Assembly (NCBI GenBank): GCA_012976225.1
Contig: JAAVVG010000005.1
Span: 186,001 to 250,000, forward strand
Direction of reading: 5' to 3'
DNA from: Golubevia sp. BC0850
Taxonomy: Eukaryota > Basidiomycota > Exobasidiomycetes > Golubeviales > Golubeviaceae
Length of the DNA: 64,000 bases
The notes beneath the pieces were generated by a model that saw only the letters and a program-made list of their open reading frames with translations, was not told the DNA's origin and did not search any database. A program made the position numbers and the translations under genes. Of this stretch, positions 48,151-57,970 are shown piece by piece (position 1 is the first letter of the stretch; every line of letters starts with the position of its first letter).

Positions 48151-49768
48151 TCAAACATGGAAAGCTACAATCTGAGAACCACTGACGCCATGGTTCGTCC
48201 TCCCCGAATGGTTCCAGAAACTTGAGTCTATGAAAGATGAGATAAGGCTCTTGAGAGAGAGGGTCGGACGGAGGACCGAGAAGCGACAGAGACTTAAAGA
48301 CAATAACCTGGAAGAAGATTTACTTAACAAATCCATTAGACAATCAATGACTGAATTCTCCTCCTGTTTCAAGTAACTAAACCCACAGAAATCCTGAAAA
48401 CGAATACTGATGAGTTGAGGGGCTTGAGCATTGGTGAAGAAATCGTAAATGGCTTTGTTCCCACGATAGATGTCTAAAATCTCAAGATCAGGGAAATTCT
48501 TATCTTGATAAGAGCAGAGAATCTTCTCATCTTCTTGACCGATTCCTCTTATGCGGATGATTCTGAGCGTATTCTTTGAATTGAGCAGTAGCGGAAATAG
48601 AGGAGAAGCAGGTAGTTGTTCATCGTCATCTAATTCGGCATAGCAAAGAGCGAACTCTTCTAATCTCGTCCCGATCCACCCCGCCAAAGAGTCACACGAG
48701 ATCTGATAATCAGGATCCCAAGTCCCCAGGTTGAACACTCTCAGCTCTGCTGTCCGCTCTGTACCTTCTGGAACGGAGAGCTCAGATAGTCCTTGTATTC
48801 CAAGTGAAAGTGAGACCAAGTTTGGACAACTGATTGCGAAATCGAAGGTCCTTCGTGAAGATCCTTTGACGAGTCTCAGATCGAGTATTCGAAGAGTGCG
48901 CCTTGAATTTGATAGAAAGTCTAGACGTAAGGGGAGTTCCTCATTGCGGTCGTCCCACAGGTTTTCATCGACAAATGCTGGGGGAAGTCTAAAGGATGTA
49001 AACCCTGCTCCATCTCTAGCTAAGCTAAGCGCCTCTTTCAACAGATCTAATTCCACGATGTGCTCTTGTGTGGCAGTGGTAAAGAACATCTTGGATCAAG
49101 GCCTGTTACTGAAATGACTTTCGATCCAGAAGCATTTTCAATTCTGAAAGATCCGAGTGCTCTTAAATTAATGAATAACCGGTCTAAGGACTTGCATGAT
49201 TGAAGCCTTTTCATCACTTGGAAAATGAAGAATTGAAAGATCTCGTCCGTACCGTGGGGGAAACAGTCGTAAGAATCTAGTTTCAAGTTGAGTTCCTTCA
49301 GGGTTTGAGTCGAATTGAAGAGTGCTTGAAGCAGGCGATAACACCTGGTGACTGTCCAATCTCCATTTAGCTCACTAAGATCCCATTCCGGGTTCCAGTA
49401 CTCGCATCCTTTACAATCTTCACAGTCTCTGCAGCTTTGGCAGCATTCTTTTAAGCAACTTGATTAAGCAACTTGATAAGTCCAGAGAAACATTAACCAA
49501 CTTGTGCAGAGACAGAGAGGGAAAGCGTCTTAAATGGCTTATGATCTCATCAGGATGTCGTTCCAGATAAGTCAACTTCTTTATGTAGAATTGAGTTTGA
49601 AAGGTCATGAGCTCTCCAAGATTTGCAGATAAATATTGAGGCTGCGATAGAAGAAGGAGGGAGAAAGGAAAGAGAATGGGAGAATAGCTCTGGAGGAAGA
49701 ACCACTTTTAAATCTTTAACCCCCGAAATCTGCTTATTGACTTGAGCAAGTCCTTGTTTTGACTCCAT
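48151..49768 (-). pseudogene. F-box / leucine-rich protein, pseudogene with three frameshifts
   Basis: The start MESKQGLAQVNKQI leads into an F-box (LPPELFSHSLSFLPPSSIAA, then ICKSWRAHD), followed by leucine-rich blocks across three frames to a stop at 48151 (e.g. FAISCPNLVSLSLGIQGLSE, LEILDIYRGNKAIYDFF). The coding style continues unbroken, but the frame changes near 49565 (one extra base after VDLS), at 49451-49476 (an exact 13-bp tandem duplication), and near 49085. Ignoring one copy of the 13-mer brings the Cys-rich block DLSSCLKECCQSCRDC into frame with CKGCEYWNPEWDLSEL, so the duplication is the cause. No splice signals account for the shifts. It resembles the other F-box gene at 29.5-30.8 kb in size and layout. 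Low decay between breaks suggests recent loss. Confidence 0.78.
49451..49476. repeat. 13-bp perfect tandem duplication disrupting the F-box gene
   Basis: TTAAGCAACTTGA occurs twice in direct succession. Thirteen is not a multiple of three, so the second copy shifts the reading frame of the minus-strand F-box gene. Typical of a replication-slippage duplication. Confidence 0.9.
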
Positions 49769-50350
49769 GCTGTTTGATAGAGAGAGAACTGAAAGAGGAG
49801 TTGCTGGCTCGATGTCTGCTGCGAGAAGCAAGGCGGTGAGACTGAAGGTCAACACTAGGTCTAGAATGATGACAATGTATAACTTCTACGTATTCAACCA
49901 GACGTCTTGCAATCAGGTCTACTCTCAGTAAAGAAGCTCTCTTCCACTCCATCGTCCCAACCCAATCCTTGTGTTCCGTTCCTCTGCCCGGAACCTCCAT
50001 GTACTTGTACGCACTCACCTCCAAAGCTGTTTGAAGTCTCAGGATTCCTTCTGAGAGGCAATCTTTTCAATTCCGATCCGATCAAATCAAGGAAGCGAGT
50101 CGCTTGATAGAGGAGAGCTCTCTTGATTTGAACCAAATCAGATGCTGCTCAGAGTGTGGCACTGTAGCTACAAAGCGAATCGGCGGGTTGTTTCATTCTA
50201 ATTGCTTGGGGCTGATCAAGATGAATAGAACGAAGATTGCAATTGAAGAGTCAAATGGATAGAGGGAATGGTGGTCAAGAATGGAAAGGTCTTGGTCAGA
50301 GTTACTTCAGCGCTTCAGCTTCTTCTCTCGGCCCCCATCATCGTTTGTGA
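49769..50350. other. Intergenic, upstream of F-box pseudogene and T5orf172 gene
   Basis: About 580 nt. A minus-strand open frame at 49894-50136 (80 codons, starting MVQIKRALLYQATRFLDLIG) looks partly protein-like and holds a GTGAGT donor after NSFGG. It could be the first exon of a small or decayed gene, but I find no partner exon, so I do not call it. Confidence 0.3.
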
Positions 50351-53299
50351 ATGAGTTGTTCAACTTCTTCTATTTCCTCTTCTTCTTCTTCGATTCATTC
50401 CATTCCATCAACTTTAACCTCAACTTCCAATTCAAATTATTCACCAACTCGAGGACCAAGAAAGTTACCTTCAGATCCATCGAGACCTTTCCCTTTTCAA
50501 GTAGCACAACAAGAAGCTCAAGCCAAAGCGTTGGCATTAGAAAGAGAGAGGTTAAGACAAGAAAGGATAGATAAAGAGAAACTTAGAAACAAGTTTGGAC
50601 CAGTTGAAGCATTCGCGAGGCATTACAAGAATCAGAGACCTCTTCCGACAACTTCGGGTCGAGGGTTGAACGACGATCCAAACCAAACATCGAACCATAG
50701 ATCGCCCACTTCTCTAGAGGACCTCTCTATAAGTTTAGGAGATACAAGAATAGATGATAGAGGTTTTGGAAATGTAAGAGTTCCAACCCTTTTATTACCA
50801 GGAGGCAGACGTGGAAGCGACGATTCAAACAACACCGCCACAACATCGACGATTTCTTCATCTACTTCTACTCCTCATCTTCAACCAAATTATCCTTACT
50901 CTCAAAGAAATAGCTCTTCAACTTCAATCTCTTCTTCTGGATCTTCAAGAGATGGAAGTGGGGTCAAACCTTTACCTTCTTTACCTTTTGCCAGGACTGC
51001 CTCTCAACTCAAACATCAAACACAAAATCAATCACCTTATAGTTCTAAAGAGTACCTTTCCAAACCTACTTATTATCCAAATCATCAGAAAGAAATCAGG
51101 TCACAATCTCAAACCTCTTCCGGCCATCATTATCCTTCAAACTCTTCTCCGACAAGATCAACCAACATCAGACCTCTTCCAACTCATCCTCAACAACCAG
51201 CTTTCGGTCTTCCACGTCCACCAATCCTGACAGAAGCTCCAGGATCTCAAGCTCATGCCCGTGCCCAATCAGAGAGTTCGTCTATTCACACTCGAAATCG
51301 GGATAGGGACAGAAGAGGAAGTTCATCAGAAATCGATACTGATACTCAAGGAAGTCTAGGTCCAATCCAACTTCTTGCAGCTACCTACATGAAGCAAAAT
51401 CAATACGCTCCGGATCTGACAGATAGAGATGGAGTGTTTAGACAGAGTTCAACTCCTTTACCTCATATGCCTGAACCGGCTGTGGCTCCTAGAAGTTCGG
51501 ATTCGGAAGTTGGGATGAACTCTTGGTCGAATTACGGTGGATCGAGTAGAGCAAATTCGATAGATTGGAACAGAGCTCATAGTCAGAGTCATAGCCGACA
51601 ACAAAGTCAAGGTCAAATGAAGATGCCAATTCCAACTCCAATTCCGATTTCAGCTTCGGATTCAAATCTTAGACCTCTTATGCCTCAACCACAACTTTCA
51701 AAGACAACTTCAATACTTTCTAATTCAATTCACAGGCCTATACCGATTATACCGATTTCCAGACCTCATTATCTCGAGGAAAGTTCGAGTCCAGCTACAT
51801 CGATTTCAACTGCAAGTTCTTATTCAAATCCACCTTCAACTTCCTTTCCTCTGCCAACCTCTTTCGAAACTAACCTGAGTTTTGGGGGGCTTACTCCCAG
51901 TTCGTTCGTGGACACTCCAAGTGTTTATTCCGTAGATTCGCCCGATGTTTCAGAGAGAAGACCAAGTTTATTTGAAAATGCTCCTGATCCTTGTCCGAAT
52001 CCTTGGTTTAAGACTTCAACTCCGAAGCTTAGTTCTTCCACCGATTTAATATCTACTCCGCCAAGCACTCTAATAGCTACTCCAACAAGCGTTCTTAAGG
52101 CTCAAACCGCTTCTTCTTTCTCTTCAGAACCAACTTTTAAGACTTCGACTTCGAAATTGAAACCTTCTACCGTCACTCAATTAGATTCAGGTCTACCTCC
52201 CGCTAGAAATCAATGTTGGGGGATTAAGAAAGACGGAAAGAGGTGTACTAGAAAAGTTGGGAACGAAGGGAACGGACCCAGTAGTCCTGCCAGAGGAAAC
52301 AGAGGTAGTCCTGCTCCAAAGGGGAAGAATTCTAATCAAAAGGCAAGATCCAAACCTAGATCGAAAGCCAAGAGAAAGACTCAGATTATCAATCTGGTTT
52401 CTGATTCAGAAGATGAAGATGAGGATCAATCGTTCTCGTTGTCAATTCGATCCACTTCGGAGTACTCGGGAGATGAGTTTGAAGAAGAAGTCGTGTCTAA
52501 GTCAAGTAGTCGATCCAGTTCACCGAAGAAAATGAAAGGTTCTCCAATCAAGGTGATTAACATCGATGGGTCGGAGTCGGATCCGGAGGAGGAAGAATTC
52601 GAAGAGGACTATTGTTATCAACATGCGAAGGAGATCAATCTCGCAACTGGATTTTATCTCTCTCCTGCCAATCCTTCAGCATCAACTAGAAGCTGGATTG
52701 AATTCTCCAATTACATTCCGACCTCACTTCCACCAAACTTAATAGCTAGAATTAGAACCAACATGATATCTCCACTTTCATCTTCGGATCTCTCTTCAGA
52801 CAACAAAGGTTATATCTACATATACGAGCTCCGAGATCGCAGATTAACAACTTTAAACGGAGATCAATTCATCTGTCTAAAAGTTGGCAGAGCCAAGAAC
52901 GTCTTCAAAAGAATGAGCGAATGGAGATCTCAATGTCAATCTAAAGAACCGGTTCTCAGGTATTTCGCTCCTGAAACTAAAGATGAAAGAGATGGAAAGA
53001 AGGATCAGGTTTTAATGTCTGGAGTCGGTAGGACTGAGAGGGTTGGGATTAAAGGATCTCATAGATGGGAAAGGCTCATTCATTTGAATTTGGCTGAGTG
53101 GAGGGTCAAGGAGAAATGTGGAGATTGTGGATCTGTGCACCAAGAGATCTTCTTGCTTCCTGATGATGATGGGAAGGGATTCGAGAGATGTAGAGACGAA
53201 GTTAGGAAGTGGGAGGAATGGGAGAGGTTGTGCGTGGGAGAAGAGGAGGACAACAATGGTACGAAGGGGAGGAAGGGAAGGAGTTGGGATCTGAATTGA
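50351..53299 (+). CDS. T5orf172 (DUF1766, GIY-YIG superfamily) domain protein with long disordered N-terminus
   Basis: Intronless, 982 aa. Residues 1-600 are low-complexity, rich in Ser, Pro, Asn and Gln, with a short charged helix (QQEAQAKALALERERLRQER). Around 618-635 lies NQCWGIKKDGKRCTRKV, a Cys-containing basic motif that pairs with a later YCYQH and may bind zinc. The C-terminal 160 residues (from 820) form a T5orf172 domain: KGYIYIYELRDRRL, FICLKVGRAKNVFKRMSEW, RWERLIHLNLAEW, CGDCGSVHQEIFLLP. This places it in the GIY-YIG nuclease superfamily: the YIYIYE strand and the KVGRAKNVFKR helix match the GIY and YIG-plus-Arg elements, and the Glu of RWERL fits the metal-binding site. Such proteins occur in many fungi with unknown roles. 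Nuclease activity is inference. Confidence 0.8.
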   Translation: MSCSTSSISSSSSSIHSIPSTLTSTSNSNYSPTRGPRKLPSDPSRPFPFQVAQQEAQAKALALERERLRQERIDKEKLRNKFGPVEAFARHYKNQRPLPTTSGRGLNDDPNQTSNHRSPTSLEDLSISLGDTRIDDRGFGNVRVPTLLLPGGRRGSDDSNNTATTSTISSSTSTPHLQPNYPYSQRNSSSTSISSSGSSRDGSGVKPLPSLPFARTASQLKHQTQNQSPYSSKEYLSKPTYYPNHQKEIRSQSQTSSGHHYPSNSSPTRSTNIRPLPTHPQQPAFGLPRPPILTEAPGSQAHARAQSESSSIHTRNRDRDRRGSSSEIDTDTQGSLGPIQLLAATYMKQNQYAPDLTDRDGVFRQSSTPLPHMPEPAVAPRSSDSEVGMNSWSNYGGSSRANSIDWNRAHSQSHSRQQSQGQMKMPIPTPIPISASDSNLRPLMPQPQLSKTTSILSNSIHRPIPIIPISRPHYLEESSSPATSISTASSYSNPPSTSFPLPTSFETNLSFGGLTPSSFVDTPSVYSVDSPDVSERRPSLFENAPDPCPNPWFKTSTPKLSSSTDLISTPPSTLIATPTSVLKAQTASSFSSEPTFKTSTSKLKPSTVTQLDSGLPPARNQCWGIKKDGKRCTRKVGNEGNGPSSPARGNRGSPAPKGKNSNQKARSKPRSKAKRKTQIINLVSDSEDEDEDQSFSLSIRSTSEYSGDEFEEEVVSKSSSRSSSPKKMKGSPIKVINIDGSESDPEEEEFEEDYCYQHAKEINLATGFYLSPANPSASTRSWIEFSNYIPTSLPPNLIARIRTNMISPLSSSDLSSDNKGYIYIYELRDRRLTTLNGDQFICLKVGRAKNVFKRMSEWRSQCQSKEPVLRYFAPETKDERDGKKDQVLMSGVGRTERVGIKGSHRWERLIHLNLAEWRVKEKCGDCGSVHQEIFLLPDDDGKGFERCRDEVRKWEEWERLCVGEEEDNNGTKGRKGRSWDLN

Positions 53300-53931
53300 T
53301 TGAAGAAAGTTTGTGATTCTAGATTTCGCATTTCATTGTACTATTCTCTTCTGCTTTGTTCTTGGACAACTTTCGTTTTCGAGAGCGAGTCGCCACGTGT
53401 ACGAGCCTTTGCTTGCCCACAGGGCCAACTCCTCCCAGCCAACTCCTCTCTCAGCTCACCCACCACCAAGCCTACCAGCCACAAAGTAAGTCTCGGTATC
53501 TTGAGAAGATGCTCAACTAAAAGTCTCCTCTACCTTTCGCATTCCTAATCACTGACCTTCATTCTCACCATTTCACCTTTTGCTCTACTACTCTCATAGC
53601 TTTATAACTCTCCCTCATCGTCAGTATATCCCCTACGCCTACCCACCCACCAGCAGCTCAGCCAGAGCCAGAGAACAACACTCTATAAGAGTGATCCCTT
53701 CCTTCCCTCCTCTTAATTTCGACTCGCTCGCGATTGAATCATCTTGACTGACCTTCTTTTCATTCTTCTACGCCTCTTATTCGCATCCAAACACCCATCG
53801 TCCAATCCTCTCTACCCTAATCTCACTGCCCGCGCGCTTCACTCCCATTCTCTTCTTTCTTCTCTTCAAACTCCAATCTCCTCTTCTACTATCCATTTCA
53901 CCATCTCGAACGCGTCATAGAACCAACAATC
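53300..53931 (+). promoter_or_regulatory. Promoter and pyrimidine-rich 5' UTR of the NHP6 gene
   Basis: About 630 nt. A TATA-like CTCTATAAGAG sits near 53681-53691, and the stretch 53695-53930 is strongly C/T-rich, as in highly expressed fungal genes. A GTAAGT near 53485 and a CATAG near 53599 could bound a 5' UTR intron. All inferred from sequence. Confidence 0.4.
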
Positions 53932-54701
53932 ATGGCCCCAAAAGAAGCTAAGACCAAATCATCCACCTCCAAGAAGGCTACTAAGGCCAAGAAGGATCCA
54001 TCTGCCCCAAAGCGTGGTCTATCTGCCTACATGTTCTTCAGTCAAGATGCTAGAGAAAAGGTCAAAGCTGAGAACCCGGATGCAGGATTCGGTGAGTACA
54101 TAATAATGAGAGGTTGGGTGTTGGAACAAAGGAGGATTGGAAGAGGGTCCATGCTGCGAGGAGGGCGGAAAGAACAACACGGTGCTGTTGAGAGCATGAA
54201 CACGTTCAGGAGGGGTTGTAGACTTTCTGGAATTGATGAAATGGATTTCTTGGATAGTTAGAGATCTATTTACGCGAAGTTCGGTTGGTAAGTGATGGCA
54301 TACATTCGATGTCCCAGCCTCTAACGCGTCTCCCTCTTCTACCTACCCTTCTAGGAGAACTCGGACGTCTTCTAGGTGGAAAGTGGAAAGAAATGGGACC
54401 TGCTGAGAGAAAGGTGAGTGTGTCAAGATGACAAGTGGAGTAATGCGATACTCTCGAGTCTCTTCTCACTTACCATTTCTTCTTTTCCACTCCAGCCTTA
54501 CGATGATATGGCCGTCAGAGACAAGGCTCGTTACGAGAGCGAAAATGCTGCTTACGAGGTGAGTGTTGTCAGCTTGTGGATTTGGGAACCAGTTTCATTT
54601 CTGACCTGTTCCCTCCACTCTTTCTACTGTAGAAATCTGGAGCCAAAGCTGCCTTCGCCGCAGGTAGCGCTCCTGAGCCAGCCGAGACCGAGGATGCTTA
54701 A
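53932..54701 (+). CDS. NHP6: Nhp6-type HMG-box chromatin protein
   Basis: Small abundant DNA-bending protein that assists nucleosome remodelling and FACT. Four exons (53932-54091, 54355-54413, 54496-54558, 54633-54701) give 116 aa. The basic tail [20 protein letters not shown] leads into a single HMG box (about 26-96): [61 protein letters not shown] short acidic C-terminus (PEPAETEDA) follows. Length, tail and box match fungal Nhp6. The first intron (263 nt) is long for this window. Codons are biased to C-ending forms, in line with strong expression. No anomalies seen. Confidence 0.95.
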
Positions 54702-55672
54702 ATCTCTCTCTTCAAAGTTCAAGATTAGCGAATACGGTCCTGATTTCCTTCCGGACCCAATGCTTTGCTAGTAAAGCTCGAAATCGCAAAGCAGTTACCT
54801 TTATTCCATGTTCTCGTCTCTATTCTCGGTTCCTAGTTCCCCGGTTCTTTCTCTTTTTTTTTGTAGCTCTCTTCTTTCACCTTAACCCTCTCTACTTCTT
54901 TGGGCGTAATCAAACTCTAGAAAGAGTCGTTACCCTCCAAGTGTAATAACAATCTCTCTTGCCGTTGTACTTCAAACCCCTCTAATGAAAATGCTCTTTT
55001 CGAAACTCTGGTTCAGAAAGATTGACATCGTGTTTGAAGGCTTTGATGTAGGACAACTTGGACTTTTACTGGGGACTTCGACTTTGGACGGTTTGCAACG
55101 AGGGTAAGGCGGCCGCAGCTTTGTGGTCTTTCGGGTTGGGTTCAAATATAAACCTTTTGTTGATGAGAGAACCGCAAGAAAGGAAGAAAAGAGGACAGTC
55201 ACACATCGACCATCGGCGTGGGTGAAAGGCGAAGAACCAGGGGGTCTCGAGGGCTGAAAAGCTGGACCTGTGATTCTCTGTCTGAGACGAATCTCCACAT
55301 CGTCTTCCTTCGAAGAACGAAGAAACGGGACTGTATTGATAGAAAGAGTCTTCTAGAAGCCCCTTTCCGACGACAATCGTGCCCTTTTGCCTCGAGAAAA
55401 GCGCTCGACGAAAGGAAGGGACTGGCTGGTGAGTCGCTGGGAAAGAAGGGTTCTCCGAAGGTCCTCTCTGTTCGGATCTGCCTGCAAGTCATCTGAATCG
55501 ATTCAGAGCCTCCAAGAGATGATTCTCAGAGGCCCAAAAGAGCCGTCGGAAGGGCCATTTGGCCATTCTCTCCCACTCTTCAAGACCAAGGAATCAACGC
55601 TAGGGCGATCTGCCTGGTCTCATGACCTGATACATTGTAATTCCTCAACACCTGAGGTATAAGCCAATTAGG
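54702..55672. other. Intergenic between NHP6 and the tRNA gene
   Basis: About 970 nt. It should hold the NHP6 3' end, with a T-run at 54855. Overlapping open frames on both strands (54972-55662) show no motifs or splice logic. Nothing supported. Confidence 0.4.
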
Positions 55673-55777
55673 GGACAGATGGCCGAGTGGTTAAGGCGCT
55701 GTGTTAAGGTGATCATGCCTGATGATTGGCTTCGTTCGCAGTTCGAAAGATCTTGGGTTCGAATCCCAATCTGTTCA
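55673..55777 (+). tRNA. tRNA-Leu (anticodon AAG) with a 26-nt intron
   Basis: Type II tRNA. The 7-bp acceptor stem GGACAGA pairs with TCTGTTC (one G-U), followed by discriminator A at 55777. The D arm is GCCGAGTGGTTAAGGC (A box). The anticodon stem CTGTG (55699-55703) pairs with CGCAG (55737-55741). The loop TTAAGG gives anticodon AAG at 55706-55708. An intron lies between positions 37 and 38 (55710-55735), the canonical place. A long variable arm and a T arm TTGGG-TTCGAAT-CCCAA (B box) complete it. AAG decodes CTT and, after inosine conversion, CTC and CTA leucine codons. Confidence 0.93.
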
Positions 55778-55782
55778 ATAGC

Positions 55783-55787
55783 TTTTT
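55783..55787 (+). terminator. RNA polymerase III terminator of tRNA-Leu
   Basis: A run of five T residues begins 6 nt after the mature 3' end, the usual Pol III stop signal. Confidence 0.75.
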
Positions 55788-56430
55788 GCCCTCGTCCCGG
55801 TCACGCTGCCACTCGCCCAATATAACTCTCCAATGGTTGGTTTCCTGTAACTTTGATACTTGAGTTTTTAAGTCTCGGGAATGCAATCTCTTGGTTGATT
55901 TGTATTTTTCTGATCAAACTTTCACTGACTTCTTGTACACGCCCTCGAACAGGTGGCAAGTCTGGAGGAAAAAATGGTTTCAAGTAAGAGATGAGATGAG
56001 GAAGAGCAATACGGTTAACAAGACGTCAGGATCCAAAGCGAAAGTCGATGATATGCCTTAACCCTTCTTCAATCTCTTCAGCTACTTCTATCTCTCACAA
56101 AATCATCTGGAAAAACTTCGTGGTGTATTTTGTTCTAGTTCCGCAAAAAAGTGTTGTCTCTGATGCGTTGTCTCGTTCCCCGTTCCTGTTCCTCTATCTC
56201 TGTCCCCTCGCACTTTTGTTTCTTCCCAACCAAAAAAATGGCGCTAGTCGCTTGCTTCTCCTTTTACCCTTTTCAAAAAAAAGGTCAAAGCATACAAAAT
56301 ACAGCACTCACCAGCTCTCAACTTCTCCTTCCTCTTTCTTCCCGTTTCTACCTTTCTCCCGTCTCATGTCTCTATCTAGGTGTTTCCCAACTCTAAACTT
56401 CTTGATGTAGTGATGAAACCACCATAAGAA
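55788..56430. other. Intergenic downstream of the tRNA
   Basis: About 640 nt with homopolymer runs (A at 56236 and 56276). Open frames lack any recognisable protein. Nothing supported. Confidence 0.4.
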
Positions 56431-56433
56431 AAG

Positions 56434-57180
56434 AATTTGCTTCCAGACTTTTGACGTTGTGGACCTGGTGTTTGCGACGAAAGAGTTCACGCTTCGCCAC
56501 GAGCTGGACTTCAGCAAAGAATATGGTAAAACTTCTGAGTTTCTTGGGGGGTAGGGGTGATGATCCATGGTAGATAAAGTAGAGATTCAGTCAAATAGCA
56601 GAATGTTAAGTCATGTAGAAGAGGTCAGAGACTCGTGACTCACCCGCTACACTCGTTGGCTTCTCAGTATCACCCTACACTCTTTCACCCTAAAATTCAC
56701 TCTATTCTTGCATAACCCTACACTTTTTGACCCACAGCTCTCTGTTCCTCACTTTCGCCCTACACTTGCTTATCATCACCCTACACTTCAACCTAAATTC
56801 GTTCCCTAGACTGACGCTCATTCCCTTTTCCACCTTTTCTTTCCTCCTATCACAGTCTCAAGACAACAGTGAGCGGGAGCACGACGACTGGCTTCACGAA
56901 GACGTTCCTCAAAAGAGAGAGTTCTGGAGAGGTACAATTCTGAAGACATGAGACGCCTGGAGAGAAACAGTAGTTGAACTCAAGAAAGCTGATTATTCAG
57001 CCAAAGCCGCTCGCAGAGCCGCTGCCGATGCTGCTAACCAAGCTCAACCTCAAGCTCAAATTTCCGAAGCTGACAAGATGGACGTAGATCAGACGAACTT
57101 CCTGAATCACAAGTGGAAGAACCGGTGGAGAAGGAGATTCTAGGTTTTCTTTCGACTTCCAAACCTGACAGCAGAGGGGA
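56434..57180 (+). pseudogene. Decayed coding relic, unidentified
   Basis: Two protein-like stretches in a region without an intact gene. The first (56449-56556) reads TFDVVDLVFATKEFTLRHEL and ends at a stop after SEFLGG. The second (about 56856-57180) reads SEREHDDWLHEDVPQKREFW, then an in-frame TGA at 56949, then the Ala-rich WRETVVELKKADYSAKAARR. A later one-base shift is implied: after MDVDQT the adjacent frame continues as LPESQVEEPVEKEILGF. The composition (charged helix, then Ala/Gln-rich, then acidic) suggests the C-terminal part of a nuclear or coiled protein, but I do not recognise it. Short degenerate repeats lie between the two pieces. Alternatively, unusual splicing could rescue part of it, though the 21-nt gap at the TGA is too short for an intron. 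Confidence 0.4.
56641..56793. repeat. Degenerate CCCTACACT repeat cluster
   Basis: At least five copies of a motif close to NACCCTACACTTN occur in about 150 nt (near 56643, 56670, 56715, 56757 and 56778), plus one CACCCTAAAA. Spacing is irregular (about 20-45 nt). The core CCCTA resembles the fungal telomere unit CCCTAA, but copies are interrupted and variable. Confidence 0.55.
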
Positions 57181-57970
57181 AGGATAAGGAGGAAAGGAGA
57201 TCCTGGAAGAAGATGGAGTAGAACATCGATCTTGTACTGATGTTGGTGGGAAAGGAAAGGGGGAAACGGAGAAGTTCCGAATGGAAAGAACGGAAGGAGG
57301 GATAGCGATGTCGAGACAGGGCGAGCATCGGAGCCAGTGAAGGAGGAGAAGAAGAGCAAGAAAGCCGACACATCTAATTAGTATCAACTAAGTGGTTCAA
57401 ACGACCCACTCCGTACTATTCCTTCAAGATGTTCGATTCTCGTTTCCGTTTGCTTCTTATCCTTTCGTTGTCGCCATTTCTAGCTGATTCCGAATCAAAT
57501 AATTTACAATTTCCCCATCCAATAGAACGAAAACGCAGTCACTTTCTCAGCTCATTTCCATCCTGTATCAATACCTTAGACTCGCAAATAAAGAAAGATT
57601 CTCGAAACTGACACTTCCTTCCGGAATCTCTCCTTTTGTGTCAACCATTGCTTGCAAACTGCTCTGAATCTGGAGACTTGATTAAGGTCAAGCCATTTGA
57701 AGGCGACGAAGAAGAGTTCGGATGGAAGAAAATCGTTGATGAAAGAGGAGACCACGGTCGAAGATGACGCTGCAGATGGGAGAAGAAGAGAAAGAAAGAT
57801 GGAATCTATCAGGTTTTGAGAATCATTAGAAAGTTAGGTTGAGGAGAATTCTCACTTGTTCTGAAGGAATTAACGAGTGATTGGTTGGATATAGAGACTA
57901 ATTGCAAGAGTCTTTCTCCTTCGAAAAGCACTTATCGATCTCAACTCTTCCAAACATTTCTTCTGAGAAG
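57181..57970. other. Intergenic with possible coding remnants
   Basis: Contains a 60-codon plus-strand frame at 57429-57611 with a hydrophobic, signal-like start (MFDSRFRLLLILSLSPFLAD), and a short protein-like stretch near 57668-57767 (LIKVKPFEGDEEEFGWKKIV). Neither connects to a larger gene, so I leave them as possible remnants or chance. The last ~100 nt precede the carboxypeptidase start. Confidence 0.3.

Noticed and set aside
47866-48225. 119-codon plus-strand open frame
   Set aside because: Runs antisense into the F-box pseudogene and has no recognisable protein features.
55199-55662. Overlapping open frames on both strands upstream of tRNA-Leu
   Set aside because: No splice sites, conserved motifs or start context on either strand.
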